Shown here piece after piece: positions 22,530 through 35,976 of a stretch of 64,000 nt of DNA. Position 1 is the stretch's first letter. Each line of letters opens with the position of its first letter. This DNA comes from Mimachlamys varia. Taxonomy: Eukaryota; Mollusca; Bivalvia; Pectinida; Pectinidae. The DNA is taken from contig OX392538.1 in assembly GCA_947623455.1 (NCBI GenBank), positions 31,991,001 to 32,055,000 on the forward strand, given 5' to 3'. The position numbers were made by a program, and so were the translations under genes. The notes beneath the pieces were generated by a model. That model searched no databases, had not been told where the DNA came from, and saw only the letters and a program-made list of their open reading frames with translations.

Positions 22530-22835
22530 ACAAAACTAGACTGGTTACCAGCCCCTAAGTTTCTAAAGAGAATGTTTTTTCTTTTCTTTTCTTTACTTTT
22601 CATGTACCAAACTAGACCGGCTAACAGCCCCTAAGTTTCTTAAAAGAATTCTTTTCTTTTCTTTTCTTTATTTTACATGTACCAAACTAGACTGGCTACC
22701 AGCTCCTACGTTTCTATGGAGAATTTCTTTTCTTTAATTTAATTTACATGTACTACCAGCTTGTCCCCCACTTTTTTCAAACTTAGGCATCCAAGTGATC
22801 AAAATTATTAGACTATTTTTTTTCTATATCTGTAT
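22530..22835 (+). repeat. Dispersed repeat family R2, copy with ~75-bp internal tandem (3 units)
   Basis: CCAAACTAGACTGGCTACCAGC + CCCTAAGTTTCT units repeat three times, separated by TTTTC-rich runs. They are followed by CTTGTCCCCCACTTTTTTC and GGCATCCAAGTGATCAAAAT. The same tail occurs near 26560-26640 and, reversed, at 62225-62370. Confidence 0.7.
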
Positions 22836-25800
22836 ACTATTGTAAAGACGGGAGCCACTCTAGGATCAAAGCAACCTCCCCCCTCCCCCACCCTACCCCA
22901 GACGTTCAAAATGTTTGAAACCTCTTTAAAAATAAAAAAAACCTTCAGACCTTTTCACAATCTACACTGTGTTTGAATCATAGTTGTTTTCTTTTTAAAT
23001 TTTATCATAAGACTTTCTAAATTACTAAGTACAATGTAACATATTGATGCTTGATGAATTAGATTTGAAGTGAAATCGAATGTAGTCAATTGGAGTGTTT
23101 CTTTGGCTTATAATGAAATTCTAGCCACCCTTAGAATCTTTGTAAATCGGTATCAAAACACTCTTTTATGACGAACGCCATTTCGGAGCTAATTAAATTT
23201 ATAACAATCAATTTTAAGGACCCGAGTATGACTCACAAAACCACGCCATCTATCCTTGTTGTTTGCTTTTCAAATGAAGATACCACGTTGGTTAGTACAG
23301 ACGGTCTTTAACTACATCAACGGCTTCACAAGCGCTGCCTTTGAGTGATGTAGAATTAACTGTTAGTTTTCGATCGCGTCTCATCTATCTCTGCTGCCTC
23401 GCCGATAAAAACCCGACACCATAGTTCGCACACGATCATACGAACATCTCGCCGTCGTTGTCGTCGATAAAAATGTAATTCATGAAATTTAAAATAGACC
23501 CAGCGGTAGAATAAAACTTTTCCTGAGTATGCCCTCGCAAGCAGAAGTCATAGACTTAAAAGTAGGGTCGTCATTCAAAGGAATCGATTTAAAGAGTTCC
23601 CACTAAACAACGGGTTAAACATACGGACTTATTTTCCGGAAAGATTGGTGGCGAGTCAATTCAATTTCATGCAAAGTCAACGTAAACTATAAATAGGACA
23701 GTAAGCATATAAATCTCGGGTTTTACACGTGTTGTGGGAGAGTATATATACATATATATATACACACACACACCAAACCAAAACAGCTGTTTACAAACTA
23801 ATGAATGACATAAAAACCCGTGAAAATGCACGCGATCTTTAGCGTGCAAACATACATTTAATAACTGAGAAGGAGAATTGCTTTGAAGATGGGATGAGGT
23901 CAAGTACACAAAAAACAGTCACTCGCTAATTTTCACACATTTCGAAAAATGAGATACATGCCGTTGGTGCTTGGACAATAATTTATTTCGGATATGAAAG
24001 ATTGCAAGCCGTTTTGTACAAAGCGTCGATTGTTTTTAATGAGTATGACTACTCGTTTGCACTCGTGAAGTCGCGATTATTATGGTTTCAATGTTTTTGT
24101 ATGTGCACTGTAGCCGTTTAGATTCCGTGTCTGAAGTTTTTACAGCTATATAGATAAGTTCAGAAAACTAGAACTAGATAAACTTGGGCAATATAATTCT
24201 TAGATACCAATGAAGCTGTCATTCGGCTGCGCGACTTCTGACGTTCTCCGGGCGCCTGTATGGTGGGGAGAACCGCAATATTCCACGGGGAGGGGGACTT
24301 GAGAATGTTGGGAACCGAAACATGAAAAGGAGTGTAGTGGCGGGTAATCGCTTGGACTGAAGATTTAGGAGGTAGATAAACTAGAACATAGGGTAGGCTA
24401 CATCGAAACCCGTCTCAGAACTCGAGGAGTTTTAGTTTAAAGATTGTTTGAGAAACTGGTATATATAAGTTGTACGGTATATATATATGCTATCGCTGGT
24501 AAAACTGACGGCACAAAAAAGTCTTTTAAGGTTGAGAATAACTGCAAATAGTTTTGTCGAGGGCAATTAGCATTGAGACGTTGCTAGATATGTATTAGGG
24601 TATTCACATCCTCACAGAGAGCAAGCCATTAAACTCTTATGCACTCGCACCGAATAGGCTGTACCTTCTCTAGGAGACACGGGAGAAAAAATCTCAGACA
24701 CCAACGAGAATTAGACTTGCAGACAATTTGATCACCAGTATGAGAAACTATCCGATATTTTGCCGAAAAGAACATTACGTCTCCATGAAATGCTGTGGAA
24801 ACCGTAAAATCTTTGATGAAGAATTTCCATCATTCACATTTTTTTTCTACGTGTCGCGAAGAAGATGAATTTGGCCGTCATGGAAAAAAATATGTTTACG
24901 GACATATGTGCAGTGTTATTTGTACAGCGTACTTGAAATGTCTACTATTGGCGTCTAGTAAAATACTCGAACGAAATTGCGATTCTTATGCCCTGCACAG
25001 AAAACTTAACTTTAAAGTCTGCTCATCCAGAAACAACACGAACAACGTTGCATTTCAGACATATATCTCTATCCACGGGATAATTCAACGAGTCTTTTTC
25101 CTTTAGTATATCTTTTGAAATTGACAAACTAACAAATAAGCATTATCTATCTAAACCGTTTAAATCAACGACCAAATAATACACGATAATCAATATCAAG
25201 GTAAGCTGACAATGCTTTAGATGTGAGACCGAAGTCCAGAGCATGTGCGAACCACGCCTGGCTCTTCCAACGAGGTGTGAACAGCCCTAATAAGTTCATA
25301 CAGGTGCTTTATGCTTGTCGAATTAGACTAAAAACAGAGGTGAGGAAGTCCGGTAACATATGACTGACATCCTACCACAAATCATGACAGAACTGAACGA
25401 AGGGAGGGCTGAAGGGCTACAATTACCATATGGGGGTCTCTAATCAAACCAAGACTTCCTCCCTTGGCCGATCTGGTGTACCCCAATAACCATTATTCCT
25501 TAATTCAATTAGTTTTGAGAGGTTAAACTGTCTTTATCTTTCCGATTCAATCACATTCGTCCGTTTCCTCCTGTGAAACGGCGAGTACATACACGGTTAA
25601 GGGAAAAATATAGGTTAGTTTGCTGGTGGTCTTATTTGTAAAATTATGACATAATTTAAGGAACTTTTCCTTCCGATTTATACTTTGTCTTCCAGTCTTA
25701 AAGTTATTAATAGAAAATGAGTTTCTAATTTGTTTAATTTTGCCGTTGAGTCATGCGTCAGAAGTATAAGTAGTGTACTTGGACGGCGCCGTCAGATTTC

Positions 25801-26172
25801 GATAGAACTCTAGTGTACCGTATTCAGTATAAGCTACACTGAACAATGAATAGACATATGCCTATCAGTTTATCGTGCTTTTTACAAAGGGGTCACTTGT
25901 AGAAGTCAAATACCAAAGCTTACAGACTTTGATCTGAACCAAGTTCATTCCGCAGCAAAAGTGTTCCGGGCTCTCGATAAGTAATGAATCTGATTGGCTT
26001 ATCTCTCCGACATAGTTTATGCTTGTGTTCTGAACTATAAACTTGCGAAAAAACCGGACATGAAAAAAATTCAATCGTATTTAAGAAAACACTATGAATC
26101 CGTAAGTACGGACAAAGGTGGTCTGAACCACGGATGGTCAGAGTCTAGACTGGACTTCCTGTCAAGGACAAC
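22836..26172. other. Intron 1, unique sequence
   Basis: No recognised coding or repeat content beyond a short TA/CA microsatellite near 23745-23775. A 12-bp perfect palindrome GACGGCGCCGTC lies at 25782-25793. Confidence 0.45.
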
Positions 26173-26174
26173 TA

Positions 26175-26346
26175 CAGCCGAACCTCGTTATTTCGAACTT
26201 GTTTAACTCGAAGTCCCATCACATTCGAACTCTGTAAGCTGGAATATTGGAAGTTATTTACACGCTGTAAACTCGAATATACGGATAACTCGAAGTTTTC
26301 TTCATAGTTTCCCTGACTTTGAGAAAGCAGAACTCGACTTCAATAT
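26175..26346. mobile_element. pogo/Tigger-like MITE in intron 1
   Basis: After TA at 26173 it reads CAGCCGAACCTCGTTATTTC; the body repeats AACTCGAAG and TCGAACT; the right end AACTCGACTTCAATATA is a weak inverted repeat of the left. Same family as 13837-13989. Confidence 0.55.
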
Positions 26347-26494
26347 AAAGGAGTGGTCAGTCTAGATCAGAACGGTCAGACAGGGCTAACCAAGGGTCAT
26401 GGGAAACTGTACAATGGTCAGAGACAGGGTGTTTGTAAATAGTTTAGCTTTATAAACGTCGTGATGTAAAACTACACGGTTACTGTACCTGTAT

Positions 26495-26660
26495 TAGACT
26501 AGCTACCAGCTGCTTCTAAGTTTTAATGATACTAAATAAATCTGCATCTTACTTATAGTTTACCCCCCCCCCCCCCCCCCCCACCTTTATTTGAGCCAGA
26601 CATCCAAATGATAGCAATTATTAAAAACAAATTCTAAATCATTTTTACATCTAGAGACAG
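26495..26660 (+). repeat. Dispersed repeat family R2, copy with poly-C expansion
   Basis: AGACTAGCTACCAGCTGCTT is followed by about twenty Cs (around 26563-26582) exactly where the sister copies have GTCCCCC, then GACATCCAAATGATAGCAAT. Confidence 0.65.
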
Positions 26661-28193
26661 GGACCAGTCTATGTCTGTATGTACGGGACATACATTACGT
26701 GTGCTAAAACCTTAATTCAAATATCTAAAGTTTTTCATTTGTGTTTCGATTAAACGACTGATAATTGAAATTGACATGTCAACATAATTGAATAGAATAG
26801 TAGGACGGATTTTTTTCTTAAAGTTTTGCATAATCTTAATTCTTATTATGACCAGGACAACAAACGTATAAAGCTTTTATTCTGTATATAATAATAACCC
26901 TACCATACTGTGTGGTTTTACGGCTAGATCGACATCAGGTAGGTCTACGTTATGTAAACCCTGGGACTGAGATAATCTTACAGTCGCCAGTCTTTTAATA
27001 CGAGTAGAATTAAAGCGGTGATAACGATCTTAACAATTGTCCCAAACCCTGGCGACTTTTGTATTGTATTAGATCCACGACAATATGGCCCCGTATTTGT
27101 AGCACACAGTCTGTGCCGGAACAAAACACGACTGGCCTACCCCGGGTGTCCTGTTCGGCCTAAACGGCCTGAAATATTTATTGGTATATATATCACAGGT
27201 ATACGATACATGTATATAAAAACGTCGGTTGTATCTCTATATACACACTACCCCGTGGTTCATATGTATGTGGATGTCAGTACATAGGGGTTTATTGAAG
27301 TATGAACGTACACACAATCGCACCTTCAGATATATATATATTGTTTATACATACTCTATTACGTCCCGGAAAATGCAACATGGACATATTTTTTATTGAT
27401 ACTTGAAGAAATATGTTCCGGAATTAATTTGCAGTTTAAGCAGTTTCAGTGTTATTATTGTATGTGAATATGATTTTGTTACTGAAGTGGGCTTCGAAAA
27501 AGTTTATTTCCCCATTTATACGATTAAGTTTTCTATTTCAATGTTTCAATGTATTTACTTACCGTCTTATGTTAAGTGCGCTATTCCCTTATATCGTAAA
27601 AAAGAGATTTATACCGTAAAAGGAGATTTATAACGAGTGGTTAAAATATAACATTTACCGTAGTCATCCTTAATTACCGTAGCCATCCTAAAATCTGTCG
27701 TCACCAAAATTTACCCCACAAGTATCAGGATTTGAGACGACACGTTACTGATACCAGGGCAGAGAGAGACAGCAACTTTTTGTAGACAGGTATTGTCGAA
27801 GTTAACTCGTTCACCTCTAAAAAATCAAAATGAACTTTTCCAACATTTGATTTAGAAGCGTTCAAATGTGTTTTTAGGGGATGAATGAGTTAAATGACTA
27901 AAACCTTTATAACATTTTTTTAACTTTAGAAATTCATTTTGTAGTAATGAAACAAACAACAACAAAAACTATTTACGATTCAAAATGTTGGTTTTGAGAG
28001 GGGATAAAACACTTATATATCATATGATTAAGAAGTAAAGAGTTTAAGATGGGATGCCGGTAAGTATCACACCCAACCCTTCCAAAAAATCTTAACGTAA
28101 GTATACATGTAATGTACGTAATATTGTGTATCTGTGCTTGCAAGTAGGTAACACACTTAAGTTAGATAAAACCATTATTCATAAGTCAGTAAT
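26661..28193. other. Intron 1, unique sequence
   Basis: Short direct repeats (TACCGTAGTCATCC, near 27655-27690) and AT-rich text only. The 89-codon frame at 27018-27287 is unrecognised. Confidence 0.45.
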
Positions 28194-28328
28194 GCAGTTG
28201 TCAGGTACTGACCGTAGGTCGGTGGCTTTTCACCGGGTACTCCGGCTTTCCTCCACCTCCAAACCTGGCACGTCCTTAAATGACCCTGGCTGTTAATAGG
28301 ACGTAAACAAAATAACCTAAACCAAATC
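28194..28328 (+). mobile_element. SINE S1, 5'-truncated
   Basis: Starts at GCAGTTGTCAGGTACTGACC and runs through GGGTACTCCGGCTTTCCTCC, CCTTAAATGACCCTGGCTG and AATAGGACGTAAAC to an A-rich end. The tRNA head is absent, as expected from incomplete reverse transcription. Confidence 0.85.
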
Positions 28329-28804
28329 CTGCTTAAGAAAACTGAAAAGCATTATTTTCCAATTTATGACAACCGTTATGATTGATTAACTCATCTACCG
28401 CAGTGATATCCCATAATACTATTAAAAGGATTCTCATTTCTAAACACACTTCCGTTACAGTAACAATAAACGCCAGCAGCAGTATCTTCTTAAGTCAGCC
28501 CCTCATTAGTATTCGTGAAGACTAGAAGTCCTGCTGGCGTTCCATTATGCAGTTAAGCGTCTAATATGCTTACATATTTTTTTCGCACACCATCCCGGGG
28601 GCAATGAAGAAATACTCGGCTTTCAGTTAGAAATATCGGGAATAGTTTCCATGACAATGAGTAGCGGAAGCTGACAGAGGCTGGCTTTCTTACTGACAGA
28701 AACAAATGTTGTGTTTATCCTGACAAGTTAGTTTACATGTATATTCTCTATTGAGCGTGTAACAAAAGCACAGCGTGTTGCACAATGATATTGTTAGATC
28801 TAAG

Positions 28805-28900
28805 AAAGGACGTCACATCCAGACCGCCGGCACCAAAATCGGCATTCTCTGGTCAGACGTCACTTCCAGACCGCCGGCACCAAAATCGCCGTTCTCTAGC
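28805..28900. repeat. ~50-bp tandem duplication
   Basis: GACGTCAC[A/T]TCCAGACCG + CCGGCACCAAAATCG occurs twice, about 50 bp apart. The surrounding ~350 bp are GC-richer than the intron average, with no intact frame. Confidence 0.7.
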
Positions 28901-31590
28901 CAGGCGCAGAGTCTGAATAATCGACGCCCTGCAGAGAAAGTCATATAGATCCATGGTCAGTTTGTTTCCAACAATACCAAAATCTTCCTGATCGGATGCA
29001 TTGTGCTCGTTGAACCCTGAGTCGATGGAATTAGTCCCCATTGGGGCTCAAACTGTCCAATGCAGACATCTGAAGAACATTTCCTTTGATAGACATGGAT
29101 GCGCGGTGATCGCCCAGACCCTGCCACTGCAGCTCTAGCATAGGACCCGTAGGGACCCGTAGGGCACACGTGAACACCTGTGCTGTCACTGTCTGCATGA
29201 ACTACAATTGCACATACCGCAGTGTCACGTGACGTGTTCTCTGTAACACCTTCGACTAGTATTAGGTCGAAAGTATTTCGCCACCGTTACCCCGCAGTCT
29301 TAACTTGGCGTGTTCATGGGGTCATAAAGCCGGTTTCGTTTGGGATGTGGCCTTTCACTAATTTTCTTATATAAGATTTGCTTTATGAAAATCAATTTCC
29401 AGGGAAAACATTTAAGTGGGAACGTTTTATAAACCAAAGCTGCCTCTACTATTGGATACTCTTTGCCACTTCGTTGTTATCGTCTGAGCTGCAGATATCG
29501 GTTGGGGGGTAAATAAAAGAAAGTTCAAATGATAAATCAGCTTTGCGGTTTTAATCAAATCTGATTTCACCATTGCATAGAAAAGAGTTCTTCTACAAGA
29601 AAGGATGTACCTAACATGTTTACACATAGTTACAATACTAAGATACCTGTATCTGTGATGACGGAATATTTGCTACCCTTATCATACCCAAGTCTTGTCG
29701 CAAAAGTATTGTAAACTTAAGCACATGACTTTAAAATGGAAAGTGAGATGTGCAATCATCATATAGGAATACCAAGAAGTTATCATCAATTTTAAAAATT
29801 AAGTCTCTCGATGATAAAGGCTAAGCAGAGGTTACAGTTTTCATTTTTGCTGACCTAAGACTGTGATGCATTATCATATTTTCTGGACAATAGCGCTGGG
29901 AAGTAAGGTCAGAATATTTACAACTGAATAACATCCACCTACAAAGTAACGTCTAACCGTGAGACAAATAGTTCATGCCTAACTATAGGACAAATAGTTT
30001 ATCTGAAACAGCATGTAAATATTATGTTTAATTATATCTTTAAGTATTGGTACGCGAACATTTAACTTCCCAACATACCCTTTTCAACTGTTGTAGCAAC
30101 AAAAAACATTGTCGGAACATCAGTTTGCCAAACGAAGATGACAAGGCTTTGTGTTCAAGTTTACTACCGGAAGGTCTGTTTGCAGAGGAAAGAGAGAGAA
30201 AGCAAAACTCAAGGATATAAGTTATAGGAAGGGCCCACGGTCTTAGATACACGGATATTTTAACAGGTATGGACTGTATCGAAATCCTTTAATCCAGTCA
30301 GGGTATACAAGCATTTGAGGGACGAACCTCTCAAAGTATCTGGCTTATAGAAACTACATAATCAGGCGTGTTGTATTCTGTGGTATATCTACTCAACGTG
30401 GACAGTTCTTTACGAAGATAAAATAGACTTTATCAATAATAATTAATGTTACGATAACAATGAGTAGGCAGGTCGGTGCAGGTCGTATATTGCTTTTGAT
30501 GAATCTGTTTTGTAAATAAGTTGTATTGTTTCCATTTTTATTTATTAATTTTTTGTTCTTTTAACTATAAATAATAATACTATTGCATGCAAATACATTA
30601 AAGAGATAACTGCATAGACAATTGTAGGTACAATCTGTTTAAATCAAATGTTTTTTTATTTTTATTAAATTGAAGATGTTTTCGCTAAAACTGTTGAAGT
30701 GTTTATGTGAATGAATTTAATACATAATCCTGGATGAAATTTATCGAAATGAAATGCAGCTTTTGATTTTGATATTTTGCATTTCTTTCAAATTGTTTAT
30801 TTGGATATGTAACCGAAAGAAAGAACGTGCATATAAATAATATTTTCATATAGCTATGTAGAGAAGTTGTTGAAAAGAATCAGTGTTTTGGTTTTTCAAT
30901 TCTGTATAATTTTTTGTAAAATTAATGAAAGGTATTTGCGAAAGAAAGAAAAAAAGAGAGATACAGAAAGAAAGAAAAACAAAAGAAAGAAAGCAAGAGA
31001 GAACGAAAGATACGAAAGGAAGAATAATATTATGCTGTCAACTAGTGGACAAGTCATCTTTATGAAATTATTGCTAACTTAATTGTACAAATTAATATTC
31101 GTCAACATTTACTTAAAATTGTAGCCGACGGAAAACGTGGCACCAAAGCGAATGTTTTAAGGAAACATTTGTCACCGAAGTGTCATGTTATTCAGCATAA
31201 ATACATGTCACTTTAAGTCCTCTGCACCTCCCGAACATTTTATTGTATATAATAAGGTAGAAGGTTTCATTGTAGTAAGATAATTACTACGACCGTCTCG
31301 TGGTCATTTTTCATTTTCACGGTCATGCACTCGTGCGTAAATCTTTGTCATACTGTTAGTCTGTCAGTCTTCGTGACTAGTCCTTGTACTGTTAAATGTT
31401 CTGTATCCTGATCGCTAGCATGTACTGATATAAATATACTGCATTTTGTTGGTTATGTAGTTTTGTGCTTAGTTTCCACCAAGTTCATATAACGACCTTT
31501 CAACATCGTCAGCATCAATTGAGAACCACAATCCTACCCGTTCTTAGTCTCCGATTATCTTTATAATACTAAAACACGGGGAAATCGTTC
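28901..31590. other. Intron 1; purine-rich tract at 30935-31020
   Basis: The plus strand between 30935 and 31020 is almost pure A/G (AAAGAAAG-type). It yields a Lys/Arg/Glu-rich frame that I regard as low complexity, not a gene. The rest is unique. Confidence 0.5.
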
Positions 31591-31599
31591 TTGTCCAAC

Positions 31600-31770
31600 A
31601 CGATGAGTCAACGACAGTCTGACATATCTTCTCATACCGTTTTTAGGTGGATCTGTGACACCACCAGGAAAGCCTACGAGGAGCCCAGTTCTGAGACACG
31701 TGACAGTGTTCGGGTAAGGGCGCACGAGATTAGGGCTCGTGCTGCATCTCGGGCCCTTTTTAACGGAACC
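31600..31770 (+). pseudogene. Fragment of a tyrosine recombinase (DIRS-type retrotransposon)
   Basis: About 55 residues read ISSHTVFRWICDTTRKAYEE then, after a gap, VRVRAHEIRARAASRALFNG. The HxxR motif (HEIR) followed by A-S-x-A-LFNG matches the C-terminal box of YR recombinases carried by DIRS-like retroelements in invertebrates (family knowledge, from memory). Reverse transcriptase, RNase H and the catalytic Tyr region are absent. A Crypton or host YR fragment is less likely. Confidence 0.5.
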
Positions 31771-31859
31771 TTACAACTACCACTCCTTAACTTCTCAATA
31801 TTTTGTATGAGAAAAAAAAGAATCTTACAATGGCTGATAACAGCGTTTTAATTTCTCAA

Positions 31860-34469
31860 AAGAGTGTTTGTACACCAAAAAGCAACATTTCGTAGAACTC
31901 TAATATTCTTTAGTATGACGAATGACAGGTTAAGAAAAAATACATTTTTGTTTTAAGAACGCTAAATAAAGATGTATTTGATAACAAGTATTGAATCATT
32001 TAAGATTGTTTACTTTGATGAAGTTTCATTTCAAATGCTCTATTATTAGGTTTACTTTGGGTACCTTTTTTGTACTGCAGAGAGGTATAAATGTATTTAA
32101 ATGACATCTTTATTTAACGGGCAGCATTTATGAAAAGAAGTATTTCTCTCGAAGGTTCGCCTTTTATTATCATAAAATATTCACGTAAATGGAAATGAAA
32201 CGGTAAATTACTCTTCAAAACTTGTCAACACATTTGTAATTTGATATAAGCTTCAACGGAGATTTGTCAACAGAAACATTTTCATATGCAGTGCATTATA
32301 ATGTTAAACGAATTTGTCAAATTTTATACAAATGACATGATTATAATTAATGTTTTAATTAAGCTGTCACCGGAACTTCAGGTAAAAATGTTGTATGTAT
32401 TTATAAACCGATGTCTATCCAGCTCGTATATGTGATAACATTCTCCCTATAGCTGCGAGCAGAGCACTTATTCTGACGCGAAATGTAAACAGAGGTATAT
32501 ATTTTATGTTAGTTTTGTATATTTTATGTATTTTTGGGTAGGTTTCCTTCACGGGTCGGCGGTTATCGGCTTCAACCATCTATGGAACGCAACATAAACC
32601 CAAACATCACCCGTACAAAAGTTATAAAATCCCAAATTTATAGCAGTTCGGAAGACATACACATACGTTGATATGTTTCAATAAAAATTCGTGTACTTCA
32701 GAAAGAGAGGCCATCACCACCACCCAATCTCCATCATCAGATGATAACAGGACGGTTCATAAATCACGCTCAAATCTCGCGGTATGTGAACCGTGTCGCA
32801 CGTGCAGTCGGAAGCGTCCATGACGTCATCATGTCTCAATGATTGCCGTTACATCAGCCGATCAGAGGACACGTGGTATTACAATGTAGGGTAAAAAAAA
32901 TATGTTTTACAAAAAATTTTTTTTGGCTTCATACCGGAGATACGATCGACTGTTTACATATTCATGTTGTCATAAATTAAAGTTTATGGTCTGATGAACA
33001 CTTGAAAGTTTATATGAAAATGTCACCTGTATTGACGTCTTATTTAATCGCCGTTTCTTTGACTTCTCCCTTTGGAGAAGGGGATTCGGCTATCTCTAAT
33101 TGTTATGGTATAGTAAGCAATTATCTGTCTGCAGGATGCCCCAATTTTCGTGTTTCAGGATGCGAAATCAAAGGTGTCGCATTTCCTGTCGGGGCCAATT
33201 ACCTGTAATTTTACGATGTAATGAGGCTGATTTATGGATTTTCAGTTGTGATAAATATTTCAAATTGCTGCATTCAAAATCTATTTGCATATTCACTTCC
33301 GGTGTGCACAAGTTGTTCTGGGTTTTCAAAAAACTGTTTGAAAGTTGCATATCATAGTATCGAAAGCAATGGTAAGTTGTGAAGCTACCAAGTTTTATAA
33401 ACATGATTTTAAAGATTCAGTATTTAATGTGTTTATAGGAGGTGTGACGTGATTGTTTACTCACAGAGTGACATTTGAAGTCCACTTTTAATGGTGCAGT
33501 TTACTTCTGACGCGACAGAAAGTTGCCTGTAGGAGCTCAGTAATTGGCCGACTTAATAACAAAGAGTTACAGTCAGTGTTCTCTGTTTAGATACAAACAC
33601 ACTCGAGAACCATTTACAGTAATATTCACAAGTTTTAAATGTAACGTCAGCTTGAATAACGTCATACCATGCAACGTAAAGCTAACCAGACCCAAAGCGG
33701 GTGCTACTGGATTCCTGTCCGCCGCCGTCACCACTTGACGTCAGTCATGTGCAGGGACAAGGTGGTCATTGATCGGGACCGAGTTCACCTAGGGAGAAGA
33801 GGCTGTAACTACACAGGGTATCCCGAGATTCCACTTGTTACCTGGTATCGGAGGCATGTGACAAAACATCGACAGGAGTTAAACGTTGCGACAAAGAGGA
33901 ATACATATTTGATGCATTCTGTGTATGGTTGGCCACGTGGAGGTGTGATGGTGTACGACCCAACTACGCCCCAACACTCGACTGTTATCTGGTATTTGTG
34001 AAGACACAACCAGAACCACATGGTATATATAGCACTGAAAAAGGAGTTTCTACATACTCTGTATCAATGGGTTAAAATATCTAATATTTTTTTTAACAAA
34101 TCCCTGAAGACTAATTAAGCAAATCATCTTGAATTAATAAATGGTCGAAATGAGGTGTAAGATATTAAAATACATTGCAAAAAATGGCATGCCATTGACC
34201 ACTTTGTTTTATGGATAATTTAGATGAAATATACGTATCTTCGGTAAGGCGTTCCTATGGATAAAGACCGTTCATGTAACTGAGGCCTGTTGTAATATTA
34301 CTGTAGTGTTGCCATTAGAGCTACAGCAATAATGTGTGATTGCATCTGAGGTTTTGTTTTGTTTTGGTCTACAAAGCAGTCTCGTCATAGTACATTTTAT
34401 AGAAATAGATGTTAGGGGATTCGTTGGAAATATCCGGTGCATTTAATATACTGTGTCGGTACAATATCA
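31860..34469. other. Intron 1, mostly unique
   Basis: An unrecognised 110-codon plus frame (33669-34001) lies in a GC-richer patch. It has no signal, domain or splice context, so it is not called as a gene. Confidence 0.4.
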
Positions 34470-34862
34470 TTAAAGGCCCAATATACGTAACTTTCGGCAA
34501 CACTTGAAGCGATAATCAAGCCTAATAACTTATTATATTTATAGATTTAGTTAAGATTAGCTGAAATCAGCAATTTTCAAGATGAATTCTTACGCGGTTA
34601 CCGGTACAGCAGTAGTTGAAACTCGGTATTTGTAAACATACGTCCATTTTGAACCGTCTTCTACCTTCGGTTTGTTGTTGAAGTGGGCCCCAGCTGAATT
34701 ATTTTCAGTTCTATAGATTTTTTTGTCAAGAGTTTCTTGTTAGTTACCGCTCAGGTTTACTTCGTTTTAGGCTTATTTTTGCATGGTTATTAACTGGATT
34801 TTTTGTCAGAATTTTTCAGAATCACGAAAAAATTCCTGAATTTACGTATATTGGGCCTTTAA
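34470..34862 (+). mobile_element. TTAA-flanked element T1, copy 1
   Basis: 393 bp. Begins TTAAAGGCCCAATATACG and ends CGTATATTGGGCCTTTAA, so the ends are a ~20-bp inverted repeat inside TTAA. The interior shares GGTTACCGGTACAGCAG, GTTGAAACTCGGTATTTG and TTACCGCTCAGGTTT with copies 2-4. It has no ORF. TTAA flanks suggest piggyBac-type insertion, but TTAA could also be part of the end repeat. Confidence 0.9.
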
Positions 34863-35089
34863 CACTTAATACACAAACTGTTAAAGTTAACCTGATAGGT
34901 CTCATTGCTCTAGAGAAAAAAAGCATCAATTGCAAAGGAACCATGCACCCCTCCATAAATCCCCAATGGCATCACAATACATACAGGGTCCCCACACACC
35001 CTCCAATCTCCTGGACAAAATAAAACCTATTTCTGACGATTTTTATTATGTTTTCCTTTTACAAAGTATTATAAATTTGTGTAGTATAA

Positions 35090-35490
35090 AATAAAATAAG
35101 AGAATACCGAAGCGTCAACAAAATCATAATCCAAACTCAAAATCGATTAAACCAGGGGCAAAATTTGAACAAAGGAAAGATTTACATGGAGACCCTTGCA
35201 AAAGTACAAGAGAATAAGACCAGATGTTCCGGAAGAGTAAGCGTCTTCTGCTTCATCGACGACACCCGTCATGTAAATCTTTGTCACATCCAAGTAAACA
35301 TTAAGTTATTAAAATTAGAACCGAGTATCATTGTCAATCACAACAGGTAAACACACTAATGAGCATACTCAAAAACGTCCATCTTCATATCATTTAAAGA
35401 TACAGAATATTTCTCAATGAGACAAAGATGGCGACCATAAAACTTGCCCATAGTACTGATCAACTTGCATCTCTCGAATCCTTGTGTTAT
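35090..35490 (+). repeat. Dispersed repeat family R3, copy 1
   Basis: Shares ATCCAAACTCAAAATCGATT, TGTTCCGGAAGAGTAAGCGT, ATCGACGACACCCG and AAGATGGCGACCATAAAACT, in that order, with the 60.8-kb copy. No ORF longer than 61 codons. Confidence 0.8.
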
Positions 35491-35976
35491 TAGTTTGTTT
35501 GCCACGTGATAGTGCGAGCTTACAGAGTGTTATGCATCACTTCTTACGCTAGATAAGTGCCTCCATTATATACAAATACTTTCTCTGTGCCTCCATGTGA
35601 AACGCTTTTTACAAATATATAAAAAATGAGAATAATTTTCAAATATGAAAGCAAAGTTATGAGTATATTTAAGCAGCAGACGTACAGACTTAGACACCAT
35701 TTATACCCATTAAATCGACATAATATCACATTTTCATATGAAAATTGGAAACATGTGTTCGCATGCTAATGGTGAAATAGAGTTATGTATAACAGTACCG
35801 TGTGTTTTGATTGAGTGACGAAATGAATGTTGGGAATAAATGAGTTGGGTTACACAATAGGCAACAGTGATGAGATGTAGAATTAGCCACGTAACGGTGA
35901 TATCTCGCACTAGATCTGGGTAATGGTGAATAAATAATGGCATACTTCACAAGCTTACTGTTATCAGTGATAGCGA

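Noticed and set aside
28853..29169. Overlapping minus frames of 62 and 70 codons in a GC-richer region
   Set aside because: Neither resembles a known protein, and both are broken on extension; the region's only clear structure is a 50-bp duplication.
30935..31020. Lys/Arg/Glu-rich peptide frame
   Set aside because: It is the translation of a purine-only low-complexity tract.
33669..34001. 110-codon plus frame in a GC-richer patch
   Set aside because: No domain recognised, and the opposite strand is also open over part of it; no supporting signals.
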